Source: Maricaulis sp039978735
GTDB lineage: Bacteria > Pseudomonadota > Alphaproteobacteria > Caulobacterales > Maricaulaceae
Direction: 5' to 3'
Assembly (NCBI RefSeq): GCF_039978735.1
Contig: NZ_JBDWAS010000015.1
Span: forward strand, 1 to 64,000
DNA: 64,000 nt
Shown here: one piece after another, positions 1-9,103 of the stretch
How positions within the stretch are numbered: position 1 is the first letter of the stretch
Layout of the letters: each line of letters starts with the position of its first letter
Position numbers and translations under genes: made by a program
Notes under the pieces: model-generated
Databases searched by the model: none
Seen by the model: the letters and a program-made list of their open reading frames with translations, nothing else
What the model was told of the DNA's origin: nothing

Positions 1-205
1 CTGGCGTCCGCCGGCGGGCCGTTTTGTTTGAAGCGTCGTGCTGCGAGTGCGTAACAAAACGCAACAATGCTTTAATTGCGTGCTGGAGCCCCGTGGTGTT
101 GTGTGCCAGCCAGGGACGACGGCTTCCGTCGGGGCCTGGCCCGCTTGGCCAGACCACCGGGTGGGACAGACCGTTGAGTAAGATAGTAGCAGGCGGCGTT
201 AGACA
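1..205. other. Leader region upstream of lpxC
   Basis: No convincing gene lies here. The first 30 bases carry a GC-rich CCGCCGGCGG palindrome followed by TTTTGTTT, which looks like the 3' part of an intrinsic terminator for a gene just outside the window. In Caulobacter relatives that gene would be ftsZ (known synteny, not seen here). The remainder is presumably the lpxC leader and promoter, but I cannot fix a promoter with confidence. A 61-codon open frame at 24-209 looks like nothing recognisable and is not called. Confidence 0.4.
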
Positions 206-1105
206 GTGACTTACCGGCAGACATTGGCAGCCCCCGCGGTTTGCGCGGGTATCGGTCTCCACTCCGGCGAACGGGTCCGCATGGTCCTGCAACCGGCCTC
301 CGCCGGCTCGGGTATCCGCTTCATCCGCTCCGACATTGATGATCGCGACAACCGTATCGCGGCGCGCGCCGATGCCGTCAGCGAAGTCCGTCTCGGTACC
401 ACCCTGCAGAATGACGCCGGTGTGACGATCGCCACTGTCGAGCACCTGATGGCGGCGCTGGCCGGCTTGGGTGTCGACGATGCCGTGATCGAGGTCGACG
501 GTCCGGAAATCCCGGTGATGGACGGTTCGTCCGAGCCCTTCGTCAAGCTGATCCGCCAGGTCGGCCTGAAATCCCAGTCGGTGCCGCGCCGCGCCATCCA
601 GGTGCTCAAGCCGGTCTCGCTGGACCTGGACGATCGCCGCGCCTGCTTCATGCCCGCGCTCAAGCCGATGATCGAGATCGAGATCGCCTTCGAGCACCAG
701 GCGGTGGGCCGCCAGGCCTGCGTGTTCGACATCACGCCGGAAATCTTCTCCACCGATATCGCCCGTGCGCGCACCTTCGGCTTCCGCAAGGATTACGACG
801 CGCTGCTCGCTGCCGGCCTCGCCCGCGGCGGTTCGATGGACAATGCCGTCGTGCTCGACGATACGGGAATCGCCAATCCGGAAGGGCTGCGCTTCAAGGA
901 CGAGTTCGTGCGTCACAAGGCGCTCGATGCGCTGGGTGATCTCTATCTCGCCGGCGCGCCGATCATCGGCTGCTATTCCGCCGAGCGTCCGGGCCACGCC
1001 ATCAACAACATGGCCGTGCGTGCCCTGCTTGAGGATACGAGCGCCTGGAAGTGGGTGAACATGCGCGATGGCGTCACCCGCGACATGGCGATGGCGCACT
1101 CCTGA
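206..1105 (+). CDS. lpxC: UDP-3-O-acyl-N-acetylglucosamine deacetylase
   Basis: LpxC catalyses the committed step of lipid A synthesis, removing the N-acetyl group from UDP-3-O-acyl-GlcNAc in the cytoplasm with a zinc ion. The 299 residues match the usual length of about 300. Expected zinc and catalytic residues are visible: H80 in TVEHLMAAL, H237 and D241 in HKALDALGDLYLAG, and H264 in GHAINNMA. The start is a GTG; the second residue and the following TLAAPAVCAGIGLHSGE fit the normal LpxC N-terminus, so no upstream extension is needed. It is the first of four rightward genes (lpxC, bamD, recN, ligA), an order typical of Caulobacter relatives, where lpxC follows ftsZ. The gene shows nothing abnormal. 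Confidence 0.97.
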   Translation: MTYRQTLAAPAVCAGIGLHSGERVRMVLQPASAGSGIRFIRSDIDDRDNRIAARADAVSEVRLGTTLQNDAGVTIATVEHLMAALAGLGVDDAVIEVDGPEIPVMDGSSEPFVKLIRQVGLKSQSVPRRAIQVLKPVSLDLDDRRACFMPALKPMIEIEIAFEHQAVGRQACVFDITPEIFSTDIARARTFGFRKDYDALLAAGLARGGSMDNAVVLDDTGIANPEGLRFKDEFVRHKALDALGDLYLAGAPIIGCYSAERPGHAINNMAVRALLEDTSAWKWVNMRDGVTRDMAMAHS

Positions 1106-1223
1106 CACGCGGTTGACCGTCAAGGTTACTGAAGGGGTACTTTTGCCCCGGCCAATCATCCGCTACAACGCTGATTGAACGGGTGGTCGTCCGGCCGCCA
1201 AAATTGTCGAGCCCCGTGTCCCC

Positions 1224-2057
1224 ATGACCCTTTCGCCGCGTATTCTGTTTCCGCTTGCCTTTGCTGTTGTCCTTGCGGGTTGTTCTTCCAACCGTCCGGA
1301 TACGGCCGTCGCCTACGTCGAGCGCCCGGCGGAAACCATCTACGCGGAAGCCATCCAGCGCATGGACCGCAATCAGTACGACATCGCCGCGGCGATGTTC
1401 GACGAGGTCGAGCGCCAGCACCCCTATTCGGAGTGGGCGCGCCGCTCGATGCTGATGGCGGCCTTCGCCAACTACCAGTCGAACAATTACGAGGAAGCGA
1501 TCTCGGACTCCGAACGCTTCATCTCGCTGCACCCGGGCAATCGCAGTGCGGCCTACGCCTACTATCTGATCGCGATCTGCTATTTCGAGCAGATCATGGA
1601 TGTCGGCCGCGACCAGGCTGCCACGCGCCAGGCACTCGATGCGCTGGAGCAGGTGGTGCGCCGCTATCCGGAAAGCCGCTATGCCACGGATGCGCGCCTG
1701 AAGATCGACATGACGCGCGACCACCTGGCCGGCAAGGAAATGAGCGTCGGCCGCTGGTATCTGCGCCGCAATTATCACCTGGCCGCCATCAATCGCTTCC
1801 GCAATGTGCTGCAGGAATACGGCACCACCTCGCACGTGCCTGAAGCACTGCACCGCCTGGTGGAGTCCTATGTGGCGCTCGGCATCGACGAGGAAGCCCG
1901 CCAGGTCGCGTCCGTGCTCGGCTACAATTTCCCGGGCAGCGAGTGGTACCAGAACAGCTACGACCTCCTGACGCGTGAGGGTATTACGCTCGAGGTCGAT
2001 CCCGAGCGCGAGGACCCGTCCTATTTCGAACGGGCCTGGCGTCGTCTGTTCGGCTGA
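1224..2057 (+). CDS. bamD: Outer membrane assembly lipoprotein BamD
   Basis: BamD is the essential lipoprotein of the BAM complex, which folds beta-barrel proteins into the outer membrane. The 277-residue product starts with a lipoprotein signal peptide whose lipobox LAGC puts the lipidated cysteine at residue 20. The mature part is TPR-like: RMDRNQYDIAAAMFDEVER, SNNYEEAISDSERFISLHPG and later helical pairs, as in the YfiO/ComL family. It lies 118 bp after lpxC and 25 bp before recN, the usual order in Caulobacterales. No strong Shine-Dalgarno is seen before the ATG, but the signal peptide fixes the start well. Confidence 0.95.
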   Translation: MTLSPRILFPLAFAVVLAGCSSNRPDTAVAYVERPAETIYAEAIQRMDRNQYDIAAAMFDEVERQHPYSEWARRSMLMAAFANYQSNNYEEAISDSERFISLHPGNRSAAYAYYLIAICYFEQIMDVGRDQAATRQALDALEQVVRRYPESRYATDARLKIDMTRDHLAGKEMSVGRWYLRRNYHLAAINRFRNVLQEYGTTSHVPEALHRLVESYVALGIDEEARQVASVLGYNFPGSEWYQNSYDLLTREGITLEVDPEREDPSYFERAWRRLFG

Positions 2058-2082
2058 CGGGTCGGGGGTGCGAACGCCCTGA

Positions 2083-3780
2083 ATGCTGCTCTCCCTCTCC
2101 ATTCGCAATGTCGTCCTGATCGATACGCTGGATGCGGTCTTCGAGAGCGGGCTCTGTGCCCTGACCGGCGAAACCGGCGCGGGTAAATCCATTCTTCTCG
2201 GGGCTTTGGGGCTGGCGGCCGGCGAACGGGCCGATCGCGCCCTGGTGCGCGCCGGTGCCGACGAAGCCCAGGCCGTCGCCGAATTCGAACTGCCCGACAG
2301 TCATCCCGCCCGCGCCCTGCTGGACGAGGCGGGGATCGCGGTCGAACCCGGCGAACCCCTGATCCTGCGCCGCCGCCTTGGCGAGGACGGTCGCTCGCGC
2401 GCCCATGTCAACGACCAGGCGGCCAGTATCGGCCTTTTGCGTTCGCTGGGCGATGTGCTGGTGGAAGTCCACGGCCAGCACGACGGGCGCGGCCTGATGG
2501 ATCCCAAGACCCATCGCGGCTATCTGGACGCCTATGCCGGGCATGACGATCTGCGCACTGCCTGCCGCACCGCCTGGAAGGAGTTTTCCGGGGCCCGGCG
2601 CCGGCTCGACGAGCTGGTCAGTGCCAATCGCGCCTCGGACGAGGAAAAGGCCTTTCTCACCCACGCCCTGGAAGAGCTCGAAGCCCTGTCGCCGAAGACC
2701 GGCGAAGAGGCCGAGCTGGCCGAAGAGCGTCAGTTCCTGCAGGGCGCCGAGCGGGCGCTGGGCGATCTGCAGGAGGCCCAGGAGGCCCTGGCCGGCGATG
2801 GCGGCGGGCTGGAAGGCCGGCTGAACGCGGCCCTGCGCGGGCTGGAGCGTGTGCGTGGCCATATCGGCGAGGGAGGCGGCGCTGCCGGCGAGGCGCTGGA
2901 CCGCGCCGCCTCCGCCATCGACCGTGCGCTGATCGAGTTCACCGAGGCAGAAGACGCGCTGGGCGATGCGGCCCAGGCTTTCGATGTCGAGCCCGGCCGG
3001 CTGGATGCGGTGGAGGAGCGGCTCTTCGCCCTGCGCGGCCTGTCGCGCAAGCACAGTGTCGATACCGACGAGCTGCCCGCCCTGCATGGCCGGCTCGCCG
3101 AACAGCTCGACGCGATCGAGAATGCCGCCGACCGCATTGCCGAGGCCGAGAAGGCTGTGACCGCAGCCCGCGCCCGCTATGACGATGCGGCCCACGCCCT
3201 GTCGCGCAGCCGCGAGAAGGCGGGCGAAGCGCTGGCTGTGGCCGTGGCCGCCGAACTGCCGCCGCTGAAAATGGACAAGGCGCGCTTCCGCGTCTCCGTC
3301 ACCTCTGACGACGAGCGCGCCGGCCCGGATGGCCGCGACAGCGTGGTCTTCGAGGTCGCCACCAATCCCGGCGCGCCCTTCGGTGCGCTCGACAAGATCG
3401 CATCGGGCGGCGAGCTCTCGCGCTTCGGCCTCGCCCTGAAAGTCTCGCTCGCGGGCGAGGATGAGGGCCTGGTCCTGGTGTTCGATGAGGTCGACCAGGG
3501 TGTGGGCGGGGCTGTCGCCGATGCTGTCGGCCGCCGGCTGAAACGCCTTGCCGAGAAAGGCCAGACACTGGTCGTCACCCACTCGCCGCAGGTCGCTGCC
3601 GTGGCCGATCATCACTGGAAGATCGTCAAGGATGATGACGGCAAGGGCGGGGTGCGCACCACGCTCGTCCGTCTTGAAGGCGACGAACGCCGCGAGGAAA
3701 TCGCCCGCATGCTCTCCGGCGCTGAAGTCACCGATGCGGCAAGAGCCCAGGCGGATGCGCTGATGGCGGTGAAGGCCTAG
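2083..3780 (+). CDS. recN: DNA repair protein RecN
   Basis: RecN is an SMC-like ATPase that acts in recombinational repair of double-strand breaks. The 565-residue protein has an N-terminal Walker A loop, TGETGAGKS, with K35. A long Glu/Ala-rich coiled coil follows at about residues 150-370. The C-terminal half has the ABC signature ASGGELSRF near residue 441 and Walker B VLVFDEVDQGVGG near 465, then TLVVTHSPQVAA. Length and motif order are normal for RecN. The large open frame on the other strand (1984-4176) is a codon-usage shadow. Confidence 0.97.
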   Translation: MLLSLSIRNVVLIDTLDAVFESGLCALTGETGAGKSILLGALGLAAGERADRALVRAGADEAQAVAEFELPDSHPARALLDEAGIAVEPGEPLILRRRLGEDGRSRAHVNDQAASIGLLRSLGDVLVEVHGQHDGRGLMDPKTHRGYLDAYAGHDDLRTACRTAWKEFSGARRRLDELVSANRASDEEKAFLTHALEELEALSPKTGEEAELAEERQFLQGAERALGDLQEAQEALAGDGGGLEGRLNAALRGLERVRGHIGEGGGAAGEALDRAASAIDRALIEFTEAEDALGDAAQAFDVEPGRLDAVEERLFALRGLSRKHSVDTDELPALHGRLAEQLDAIENAADRIAEAEKAVTAARARYDDAAHALSRSREKAGEALAVAVAAELPPLKMDKARFRVSVTSDDERAGPDGRDSVVFEVATNPGAPFGALDKIASGGELSRFGLALKVSLAGEDEGLVLVFDEVDQGVGGAVADAVGRRLKRLAEKGQTLVVTHSPQVAAVADHHWKIVKDDDGKGGVRTTLVRLEGDERREEIARMLSGAEVTDAARAQADALMAVKA

Positions 3781-3800
3781 GCCTTTCAGCACCATGCGAA

Positions 3801-3972
3801 TGTCATCCCGGCCGGATAGCCCGCGGAGGCGGGCTGCAGGGCCGGGACCCATACGCTCAGAGACGATCCTGTTCTTCAAAAATCGAAACCGCGCCTGCTC
3901 TCGGCCACTGCCGGTGTTTATAGGCCCCGGCTCTGCGCCCGGCCCGGGGCCGGGCATCCGGCCGGGGTGACA
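3801..3972. repeat. Inverted-repeat intergenic element, copy 1
   Basis: This element occupies most of the 304 bp recN-ligA gap, which holds no gene. It opens with TGTCATCCCGGCC and closes with the near-inverse GGCCGGGGTGACA. Next to each end is a GC hairpin (GCCCGCGGAGGCGGGC on the left, GCCCGGCCCGGGGCCGGGC on the right). The inner borders read GGGCCGGGACCCATA and TATAGGCCCCGG, flanking an AT-richer centre. Two further copies at 6207-6372 and 15837-16031 share the ends and inner borders; copies 1 and 3 share the run GCGGGCTGCAGGGCCGGGAC. The layout resembles a REP doublet or a small non-autonomous element. Confidence 0.85.
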
Positions 3973-4084
3973 ATACTGGTGAATTCCGGGAACCCGCGAC
4001 AAACCCCTCCCGCCCTGCCACTCTTGCTGCGAATGCGGGCCGCGATGCCCTAATCTCGCACTTCGAATCGCAACGGAGCCGGCG

Positions 4085-6193
4085 ATGAGCGCACTCAAGG
4101 ACGTTGAAAATCTGACAGTCGAAGAGGCGCGGGCCGAGCACAAGCGGCTGGCGAAGGAAATCGCCGCCCACGACAAGGCCTACTACCAGCACGATGCGCC
4201 GAAGATTTCCGACGCGGCCTACGACACGCTGCGCCAGCGGCTGGAAGCGGTCGAGGCGCGTTTTCCCGAACTGGCCGGTGCCGACAGCCCGACCCAGCGT
4301 GTCGGCGCGGCGCCCTCGGGCAAGTTCGGCGAGATCGTCCATGCGGTGCCGATGTTGTCGCTGGGCAATGCCTTCAATGATGAGGACGTGGCCGATTTCG
4401 TGGGCCGTATACGGCGCTTCCTCGGCCTGGCAGAGGACGCGCCCGTGGCGATCACGGCCGAGCCGAAGATCGACGGCCTGTCCGCCTCCATCCGCTATGA
4501 AAAGGGCCGCATCGTGCATGGCGCCACCCGCGGCGATGGCCAGACCGGCGAGGATGTGACGGCCAACCTGCTGACGCTGGACGATATCCCGGAAACCCTG
4601 CCGGGCTCGGGCTGGCCGGACGTGCTGGAAGTGCGCGGCGAAGTCTATATGTCGCATGAGGATTTCGCCGCGCTCAACAGGCGGCAGGAAGAGGCCGGCA
4701 AGCCGGCCTACAAGAACCCGCGCAATGCCGCCGCCGGCTCGCTGCGGCAGATCGATCCGGCCATGACCGCCCAGCGTCCGCTGCGCTTCTTCGCCTATGC
4801 CTGGGGCGAGGTGAGTGCACCGCTGGCCGAAACCCAGCTCGACGCGGTCAGGCGCCTGGGCGATTGGGGTTTCCCGACCAACCCGTTGATGAAGCGCTGC
4901 GAGAGCGTGGACGATCTCATCGCCGTCTATCGCGATATCGAGGCGAAACGCGCCACGCTGGGCTATGATATCGACGGCGTGGTCTACAAGACCGACCGGC
5001 TGGACTGGCAGGAAAGACTGGGCTTTGTCGCCCGTGCGCCGCGCTGGGCCATCGCCCACAAATTCCCCGCCGAACAGGCCACCACCGTGCTGGAAGCCAT
5101 CGACATCCAGGTCGGCCGCACCGGCGCGCTGACGCCCGTGGCGCGGCTGACGCCCGTCACGGTCGGCGGCGTCGTGGTCACCAATGCCACCCTGCACAAT
5201 CAGGACGAGCTGGAGCGCAAGGATATCCGCATCGGCGACACGGTGGTGATCCAGCGCGCCGGCGATGTCATCCCCCAGGTCGTGCGGGTGGTCGATCCGG
5301 ACCGGGCGGGCCGGGCCGAGCCCTTCGAATTCCCCACCGAATGCCCGGTCTGCGGCAGCCAGGCGCTGCGCGAGCACGATCCGAAAACCGGCAAGCTGGA
5401 CGCGGTGCGCCGCTGTACCGGCGGGCTGATCTGCGCCGCCCAGCTGAAGGAAAGGCTGAAGCATTTCGTCTCGCGCAAGGCCTTCGATATCGAGGGACTG
5501 GGCACGCGGCAGATCGACATGTTCCATGAAGAGGGCCTGGTTCGCGAACCGGCCGATATCTTCACCCTGAGACGGCGCAATGAGGCCGGTGAGATCACGC
5601 CGCCCCTGCAGGAGCGCGAGGGTTTCGGCGAGACGAGTATCGGCAATCTCTTCGCCGCCATCGACAGTCGCCGCACCATCGCCCTGGGCCGTTTCATCAA
5701 TGCGCTGGGCATCCGTCATGTCGGCGAGAACACCGCCCAGCTCTTCGCGCGCACCTATGGCAGCTGGACGGCCTTCCGCCAGGCGGCGGAAAACCTCGCC
5801 GACGAGACCGTGCGGGCCGAGATGCTGGGCATTGACGGCATCGGCAATGCCGCCGTCGAGGCGCTGGACCAGTATTTCACCGAACAGCACAATCGCGACC
5901 TGCTGGACCGGCTGGTGGCCGAACTCGTCATCGAGGACGCCGAAGCCGTCGCCAATGACAGCCCGGTCGCCGGCAAGACGGTCGTCTTCACCGGCACGCT
6001 GGAACGCATGACGCGCGACGAGGCCAAGGCCAAGGCGCAATCGCTCGGCGCCAAGGTCTCCGGCTCGGTCTCGGGCAAGACGGATTACCTCGTCGCCGGC
6101 CCCGGCGCCGGCTCAAAGGCCAAGAAAGCCGCCGAACTGGGCGTGGAGACGCTCACCGAGGACGAGTGGTTCGTGCTGATCGGGGAAGGGTGA
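4085..6193 (+). CDS. ligA: NAD-dependent DNA ligase LigA
   Basis: LigA seals nicks in duplex DNA during replication and repair using NAD+. The 702-residue protein has all family modules in order: domain Ia (YYQHDAPKISDAAYD), the adenylation domain with nucleophile K128 in EPKIDGLSAS, the OB fold, a zinc finger (CPVCGSQ, then RRCTGGLICAAQ), helix-hairpin-helix repeats (INALGIRHVGENTAQLFA) and a C-terminal BRCT domain (AGKTVVFTGTLERMTRDEAK, about residues 625-702). A GGAG sits about 6 bases upstream of the ATG. It is flanked by copies of the same intergenic repeat, so its transcript probably starts within or just after copy 1. Confidence 0.97.
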   Translation: MSALKDVENLTVEEARAEHKRLAKEIAAHDKAYYQHDAPKISDAAYDTLRQRLEAVEARFPELAGADSPTQRVGAAPSGKFGEIVHAVPMLSLGNAFNDEDVADFVGRIRRFLGLAEDAPVAITAEPKIDGLSASIRYEKGRIVHGATRGDGQTGEDVTANLLTLDDIPETLPGSGWPDVLEVRGEVYMSHEDFAALNRRQEEAGKPAYKNPRNAAAGSLRQIDPAMTAQRPLRFFAYAWGEVSAPLAETQLDAVRRLGDWGFPTNPLMKRCESVDDLIAVYRDIEAKRATLGYDIDGVVYKTDRLDWQERLGFVARAPRWAIAHKFPAEQATTVLEAIDIQVGRTGALTPVARLTPVTVGGVVVTNATLHNQDELERKDIRIGDTVVIQRAGDVIPQVVRVVDPDRAGRAEPFEFPTECPVCGSQALREHDPKTGKLDAVRRCTGGLICAAQLKERLKHFVSRKAFDIEGLGTRQIDMFHEEGLVREPADIFTLRRRNEAGEITPPLQEREGFGETSIGNLFAAIDSRRTIALGRFINALGIRHVGENTAQLFARTYGSWTAFRQAAENLADETVRAEMLGIDGIGNAAVEALDQYFTEQHNRDLLDRLVAELVIEDAEAVANDSPVAGKTVVFTGTLERMTRDEAKAKAQSLGAKVSGSVSGKTDYLVAGPGAGSKAKKAAELGVETLTEDEWFVLIGEG

Positions 6194-6206
6194 GGGCCAT
6201 CGTAGG

Positions 6207-6372
6207 TGTCATCCCGGATGGATGCCCGGCGAAGGCCGGGCGCAAGTCCGGGACCTATAATCCCGGTGCCCATCCAGCTGTCGCGGGCAGTGGACCTGCT
6301 TCCGGCCAGCAATAGCACGTATGGGTCCCGGCCCTGCGGCCCGCCTGCGCGGGCCATGCGGCCGGGATGACA
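6207..6372. repeat. Inverted-repeat intergenic element, copy 2 (reversed)
   Basis: This copy fills the gap between the ligA stop and the convergent lipoprotein gene. It starts TGTCATCCCGGATGG and ends GCGGCCGGGATGACA, so the outer ends are near-perfect inverted repeats. Read on the minus strand it aligns with copy 3: GCAGGGCCGGGACCCATA, then GCTGGCCGGAAGC, then ACCGGGATTATAGGTCCCGG, then ACTTGCGCCCGGCC. It is therefore inserted in the opposite orientation to copies 1 and 3. Being between convergent genes, its hairpins could also stop transcription on both strands. Confidence 0.85.
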
Positions 6373-6386
6373 GGCAGAACTGCCCC

Positions 6387-6920
6387 CTACTCCTCCACCC
6401 GCCGGTACACCCCGTCCACCGGCAGGTCGCCGTCAAACCCGGCGACATAGCTCAGCAGTACGGCTTCCAGCACGTCCCAGTCTTCCAGGCGGCAGGTGCC
6501 GGGTTCGACCTCGTTCTCGAAGATCTCGTAGCGATTGCGGTCGGCCTCGGCGAGGTCGTCGCATTGCGGCTGGTGATAGGCGGCGACGCCGCCCTCATAG
6601 ACATAGACCAGCCCGTACAGCCACACATCCTCGCTCTGCTTCATGCCGGCATAGAGGCCCGGAGCGATCTCGCGCAGGCGCACGCCTTCATGCGGGAAGT
6701 TGGCCACGTCCGAGTGATAGCGCCCGCCGCGGTGCTCGACATAGCCCGTCCACATCGGCCGGTCGAAGGGGCGGCCGTCGGGATGGTTGGGCGTGTGGGC
6801 ATAAAGACCTTCTTCCAGCGGGAAGTCGGCCGCGAACCGGCCGATCAGGGCCCGGTCTGAATAAAAGCAGCCGCCCAGAAGGGCGGCTGCTGTGATGATG
6901 ACAAGGCCGGTGCGGATCAC
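6387..6920 (-). CDS. Putative lipoprotein, unknown function
   Basis: The product has 177 residues and begins with a lipoprotein signal peptide (lipobox LGGC, lipidated Cys18). The mature part is acidic and aromatic-rich, with YSDRALIGRFAADFPLEEGL near the start and two cysteines (YHQPQCDDL and EPGTCRLEDWDV) that might pair. I recognise no catalytic motif or named family. Its ATG overlaps the stop of the aminopeptidase gene by 4 bp, so the two are probably co-translated. The N-terminal signal points to the periplasmic face of a membrane. Confidence 0.75.
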   Translation of the reverse strand: MIRTGLVIITAAALLGGCFYSDRALIGRFAADFPLEEGLYAHTPNHPDGRPFDRPMWTGYVEHRGGRYHSDVANFPHEGVRLREIAPGLYAGMKQSEDVWLYGLVYVYEGGVAAYHQPQCDDLAEADRNRYEIFENEVEPGTCRLEDWDVLEAVLLSYVAGFDGDLPVDGVYRRVEE

Positions 6921-8755
6921 GGGGTGGCGCCGGCCAGTGGTTCGGTCGCCTTGAGCAGCCAGTCGGCCACCTCGCCGGAGACCAGCGGCAGCACGCGCTG
7001 GCGTACCATGGCGTGATAACTGTCCAGCCAGGCCAGCTCGTCGGCGGTCAGCAGATGCGTGTCGATCAGACCCTTGTGGATCGGTGCGACGGTCAGCGTC
7101 TCGAAGCCCAGCATCGGCCGCTCGCCACCGGCAATATCGGCCGCGTCGGTGACGAATTGCAGGTTCTCGATCCGGATGCCATAGCCGTCCGCCTTGTAGT
7201 AGCCCGGCTCGTTCGAGACGATCATGCCCGGCTCCAGCGGCACGGTATTGGCGGCCTTGGAAATCCGCTGCGGACCCTCGTGAACGCCCAGGAAGCTGCC
7301 CACGCCATGGCCGGTGCCGTGGTCATAGTCGAACCCGGCCTGCCACAGCGGCAGACGCGCCAGCACGTCCAGCTGGGTGCCGGTCGTGCCCTTGGGGAAG
7401 CGCACCATGGACAGGGCAATATGGCCCTTCAGCACGCGCGTGAACTGGGTGCGCATCTCCGCTGTCGGAGCGCCGATCGGCACGGTACGGGTGATGTCCG
7501 TCGTGCCGTCCGGATACTGGCCGCCACTGTCGACCAGGTAGAGCGTGCCTTGCGCCAGTTTCAGATTGGTCGCTTCGGAGACGCGATAGTGTGCAAAGGC
7601 ACCATTGCCCTGGGCGCCGGAGATCGTGTCGAAGGAGAGATCGCGCAGTTCGGGCAATTGCTTGCGGAAGCTTTCCAGCTTCTGCGCGGCCTCGATCTCG
7701 TCGACCTGGCCGGACTGGGCGAAGGTGTCCAGCCAGTGCAGGAATTGCACGATGGCGCCGCCATCGCGGATATGCGCCTGGCGGGCGCCCTCGATCTCGG
7801 CAGCATTCTTGCGCGCCTTGGGACGCATCACCGGATCTTCGGCCTGCTGAACCTCGGCACCGCCGCCGCGCAGGCTTTCCAGAACCCAGGCCGAGGCCGT
7901 GGTCGGATCGACGCGTACGGTCTTGCCGGTGTACTCGGCGAGGCCCGCCCCGAACTCGCTTTCCGGACGCAGGGCGATCTCATTGCCCAGATGCGCACGG
8001 GTCTCGTCGGTGATCTTCTCCGGCGCGACGAAGAAAGTGGCCGTGCCGTCCTTGTCGATGATCGCGGCCGACAGGGGCAGGGGCGAGCGCGACACGTCGC
8101 TGCCGCGCACATTGAACAGCCAGGCGATCGAGGGCGGTGCGGTGATCACCGCCGCATCGGCGCCTTCCTTGCCGACAATCGCGCCGACACGGGCGCGCTT
8201 GGAGCCGTGATCTTCGCCGGCATATTCGATCGGGTGCGGGATGACCGGCGTCATCGGCGGTTCAGGACGGTCGGTCCAGGCCCGGTCGACCGGGTTCTCG
8301 CTAACCGGAACCAGGGTCACACCGGCCCGGCCCGCGGCGACCTGCAGGCGGTGCAGCGCGGCGGGCGAGTGCAGGCGGGCGTCATAGCCGATCTTTTCAC
8401 CGGCCTTGCCCTTGTCCTCGATCCAGCCGGCCATGCCCTGTTCCACGAGGTCGGCGTATTCGAAAATCTCGCCATCGACCTGGTTTTTCACCTGCAGGGT
8501 ATAGCGCCCGTCGACGAAGACCGCGGCGCGGTCCTTCATCACCAGGGCGGCGCCGGCGGAGCCGGAAAACCCGGTCGCCCACAAGAGGCGCTCATTGCAG
8601 TCGGGCAGGTACTCATTGTCGTACTCGTCCTCGTGCGGGATCAGGAAACCGTCCAGGCCGAGCTCGTCGAGGGCGGCGCGGATCTTCGGGACGTTCTCGC
8701 GACCATAGTGCGGGCCGCCTTTGACGTCGAAAGTCTGGGAAATCATCTGGGTCAT
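6917..8755 (-). CDS. pepP: Xaa-Pro aminopeptidase, M24B family
   Basis: This 612-residue protein is a long-form aminopeptidase P, a dimetal enzyme that removes N-terminal residues before proline. Two creatinase-like N-terminal domains (residues 1 to about 310) precede the pita-bread catalytic domain. All five metal ligands are visible: D409 in YLVDSGGQY, D420 in GTTDITRT, H483 in GTGHGVGSFLGVHEGP, E516 in VSNEPGYY and E530 in GIRIENL. The open frame runs 53 codons further upstream, but the ATG at 8755 (MTQMISQTFD) gives the normal family N-terminus. A related cytoplasmic peptidase would be about 440 residues; this is the 600-residue class. The symbol is by family resemblance only. Confidence 0.92.
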   Translation of the reverse strand: MTQMISQTFDVKGGPHYGRENVPKIRAALDELGLDGFLIPHEDEYDNEYLPDCNERLLWATGFSGSAGAALVMKDRAAVFVDGRYTLQVKNQVDGEIFEYADLVEQGMAGWIEDKGKAGEKIGYDARLHSPAALHRLQVAAGRAGVTLVPVSENPVDRAWTDRPEPPMTPVIPHPIEYAGEDHGSKRARVGAIVGKEGADAAVITAPPSIAWLFNVRGSDVSRSPLPLSAAIIDKDGTATFFVAPEKITDETRAHLGNEIALRPESEFGAGLAEYTGKTVRVDPTTASAWVLESLRGGGAEVQQAEDPVMRPKARKNAAEIEGARQAHIRDGGAIVQFLHWLDTFAQSGQVDEIEAAQKLESFRKQLPELRDLSFDTISGAQGNGAFAHYRVSEATNLKLAQGTLYLVDSGGQYPDGTTDITRTVPIGAPTAEMRTQFTRVLKGHIALSMVRFPKGTTGTQLDVLARLPLWQAGFDYDHGTGHGVGSFLGVHEGPQRISKAANTVPLEPGMIVSNEPGYYKADGYGIRIENLQFVTDAADIAGGERPMLGFETLTVAPIHKGLIDTHLLTADELAWLDSYHAMVRQRVLPLVSGEVADWLLKATEPLAGATP

Positions 8756-8925
8756 GGCGCGGAAGGTATGCCCGCGCGCGAACGGGTTCAATCCTTGTCG
8801 CAGCGGGCCTTGTCGCAGCCGGCTTTCCGCCCAGCCATGCGATTGTGCAGGGGCGAATTGCCGGGACGCTGATTGTGCATCGCACAAACTCATGGGAAAG
8901 GCCCCGTAAACCAAGGGAGTTTTCC

Positions 8926-9087
8926 ATGTTCTACGGGATCGACGACTGGCGTCACATGAATGCCAACGCCATGATCAACCGCGCCCTCGACCGTTCGCGC
9001 GAACGCGCCGGCGTGCGCACCCAGCCGCGCACCACCGATATCGACGCCTTCCTGGCCGGCGCCGGCCTGAGCGCAAAGCGCAAATAA
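8926..9087 (+). CDS. Small protein, 53 residues, unknown
   Basis: This short gene lies between pepP (divergent) and the LytTR gene (convergent). A clear Shine-Dalgarno, AAGGGAG, ends 6 bases before the ATG, and the codon usage is GC-rich like its neighbours. The product (MFYGIDDWRHMNANAMINRA at the start) is basic and hydrophilic, with Arg/Ala-rich helix-forming stretches and no signal peptide. I do not recognise the family. The reading frame is open a further 27 codons upstream, but the Shine-Dalgarno decides for the internal ATG. It could be a species-restricted protein. Confidence 0.6.
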   Translation: MFYGIDDWRHMNANAMINRALDRSRERAGVRTQPRTTDIDAFLAGAGLSAKRK

Positions 9088-9103
9088 GGCTCACTGTGCA
9101 GGG

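Noticed and set aside
24..209. 61-codon frame before lpxC overlapping its start
   Set aside because: No Shine-Dalgarno and no family resemblance; it probably reflects the lpxC leader.
1984..4176. 730-codon minus-strand open frame across recN
   Set aside because: It runs through the body of recN antisense, with composition of a GC-rich third-position shadow and no recognisable family.
3857..6040. 727-codon minus-strand open frame across ligA
   Set aside because: Antisense shadow of ligA, which shows every expected motif on the plus strand.
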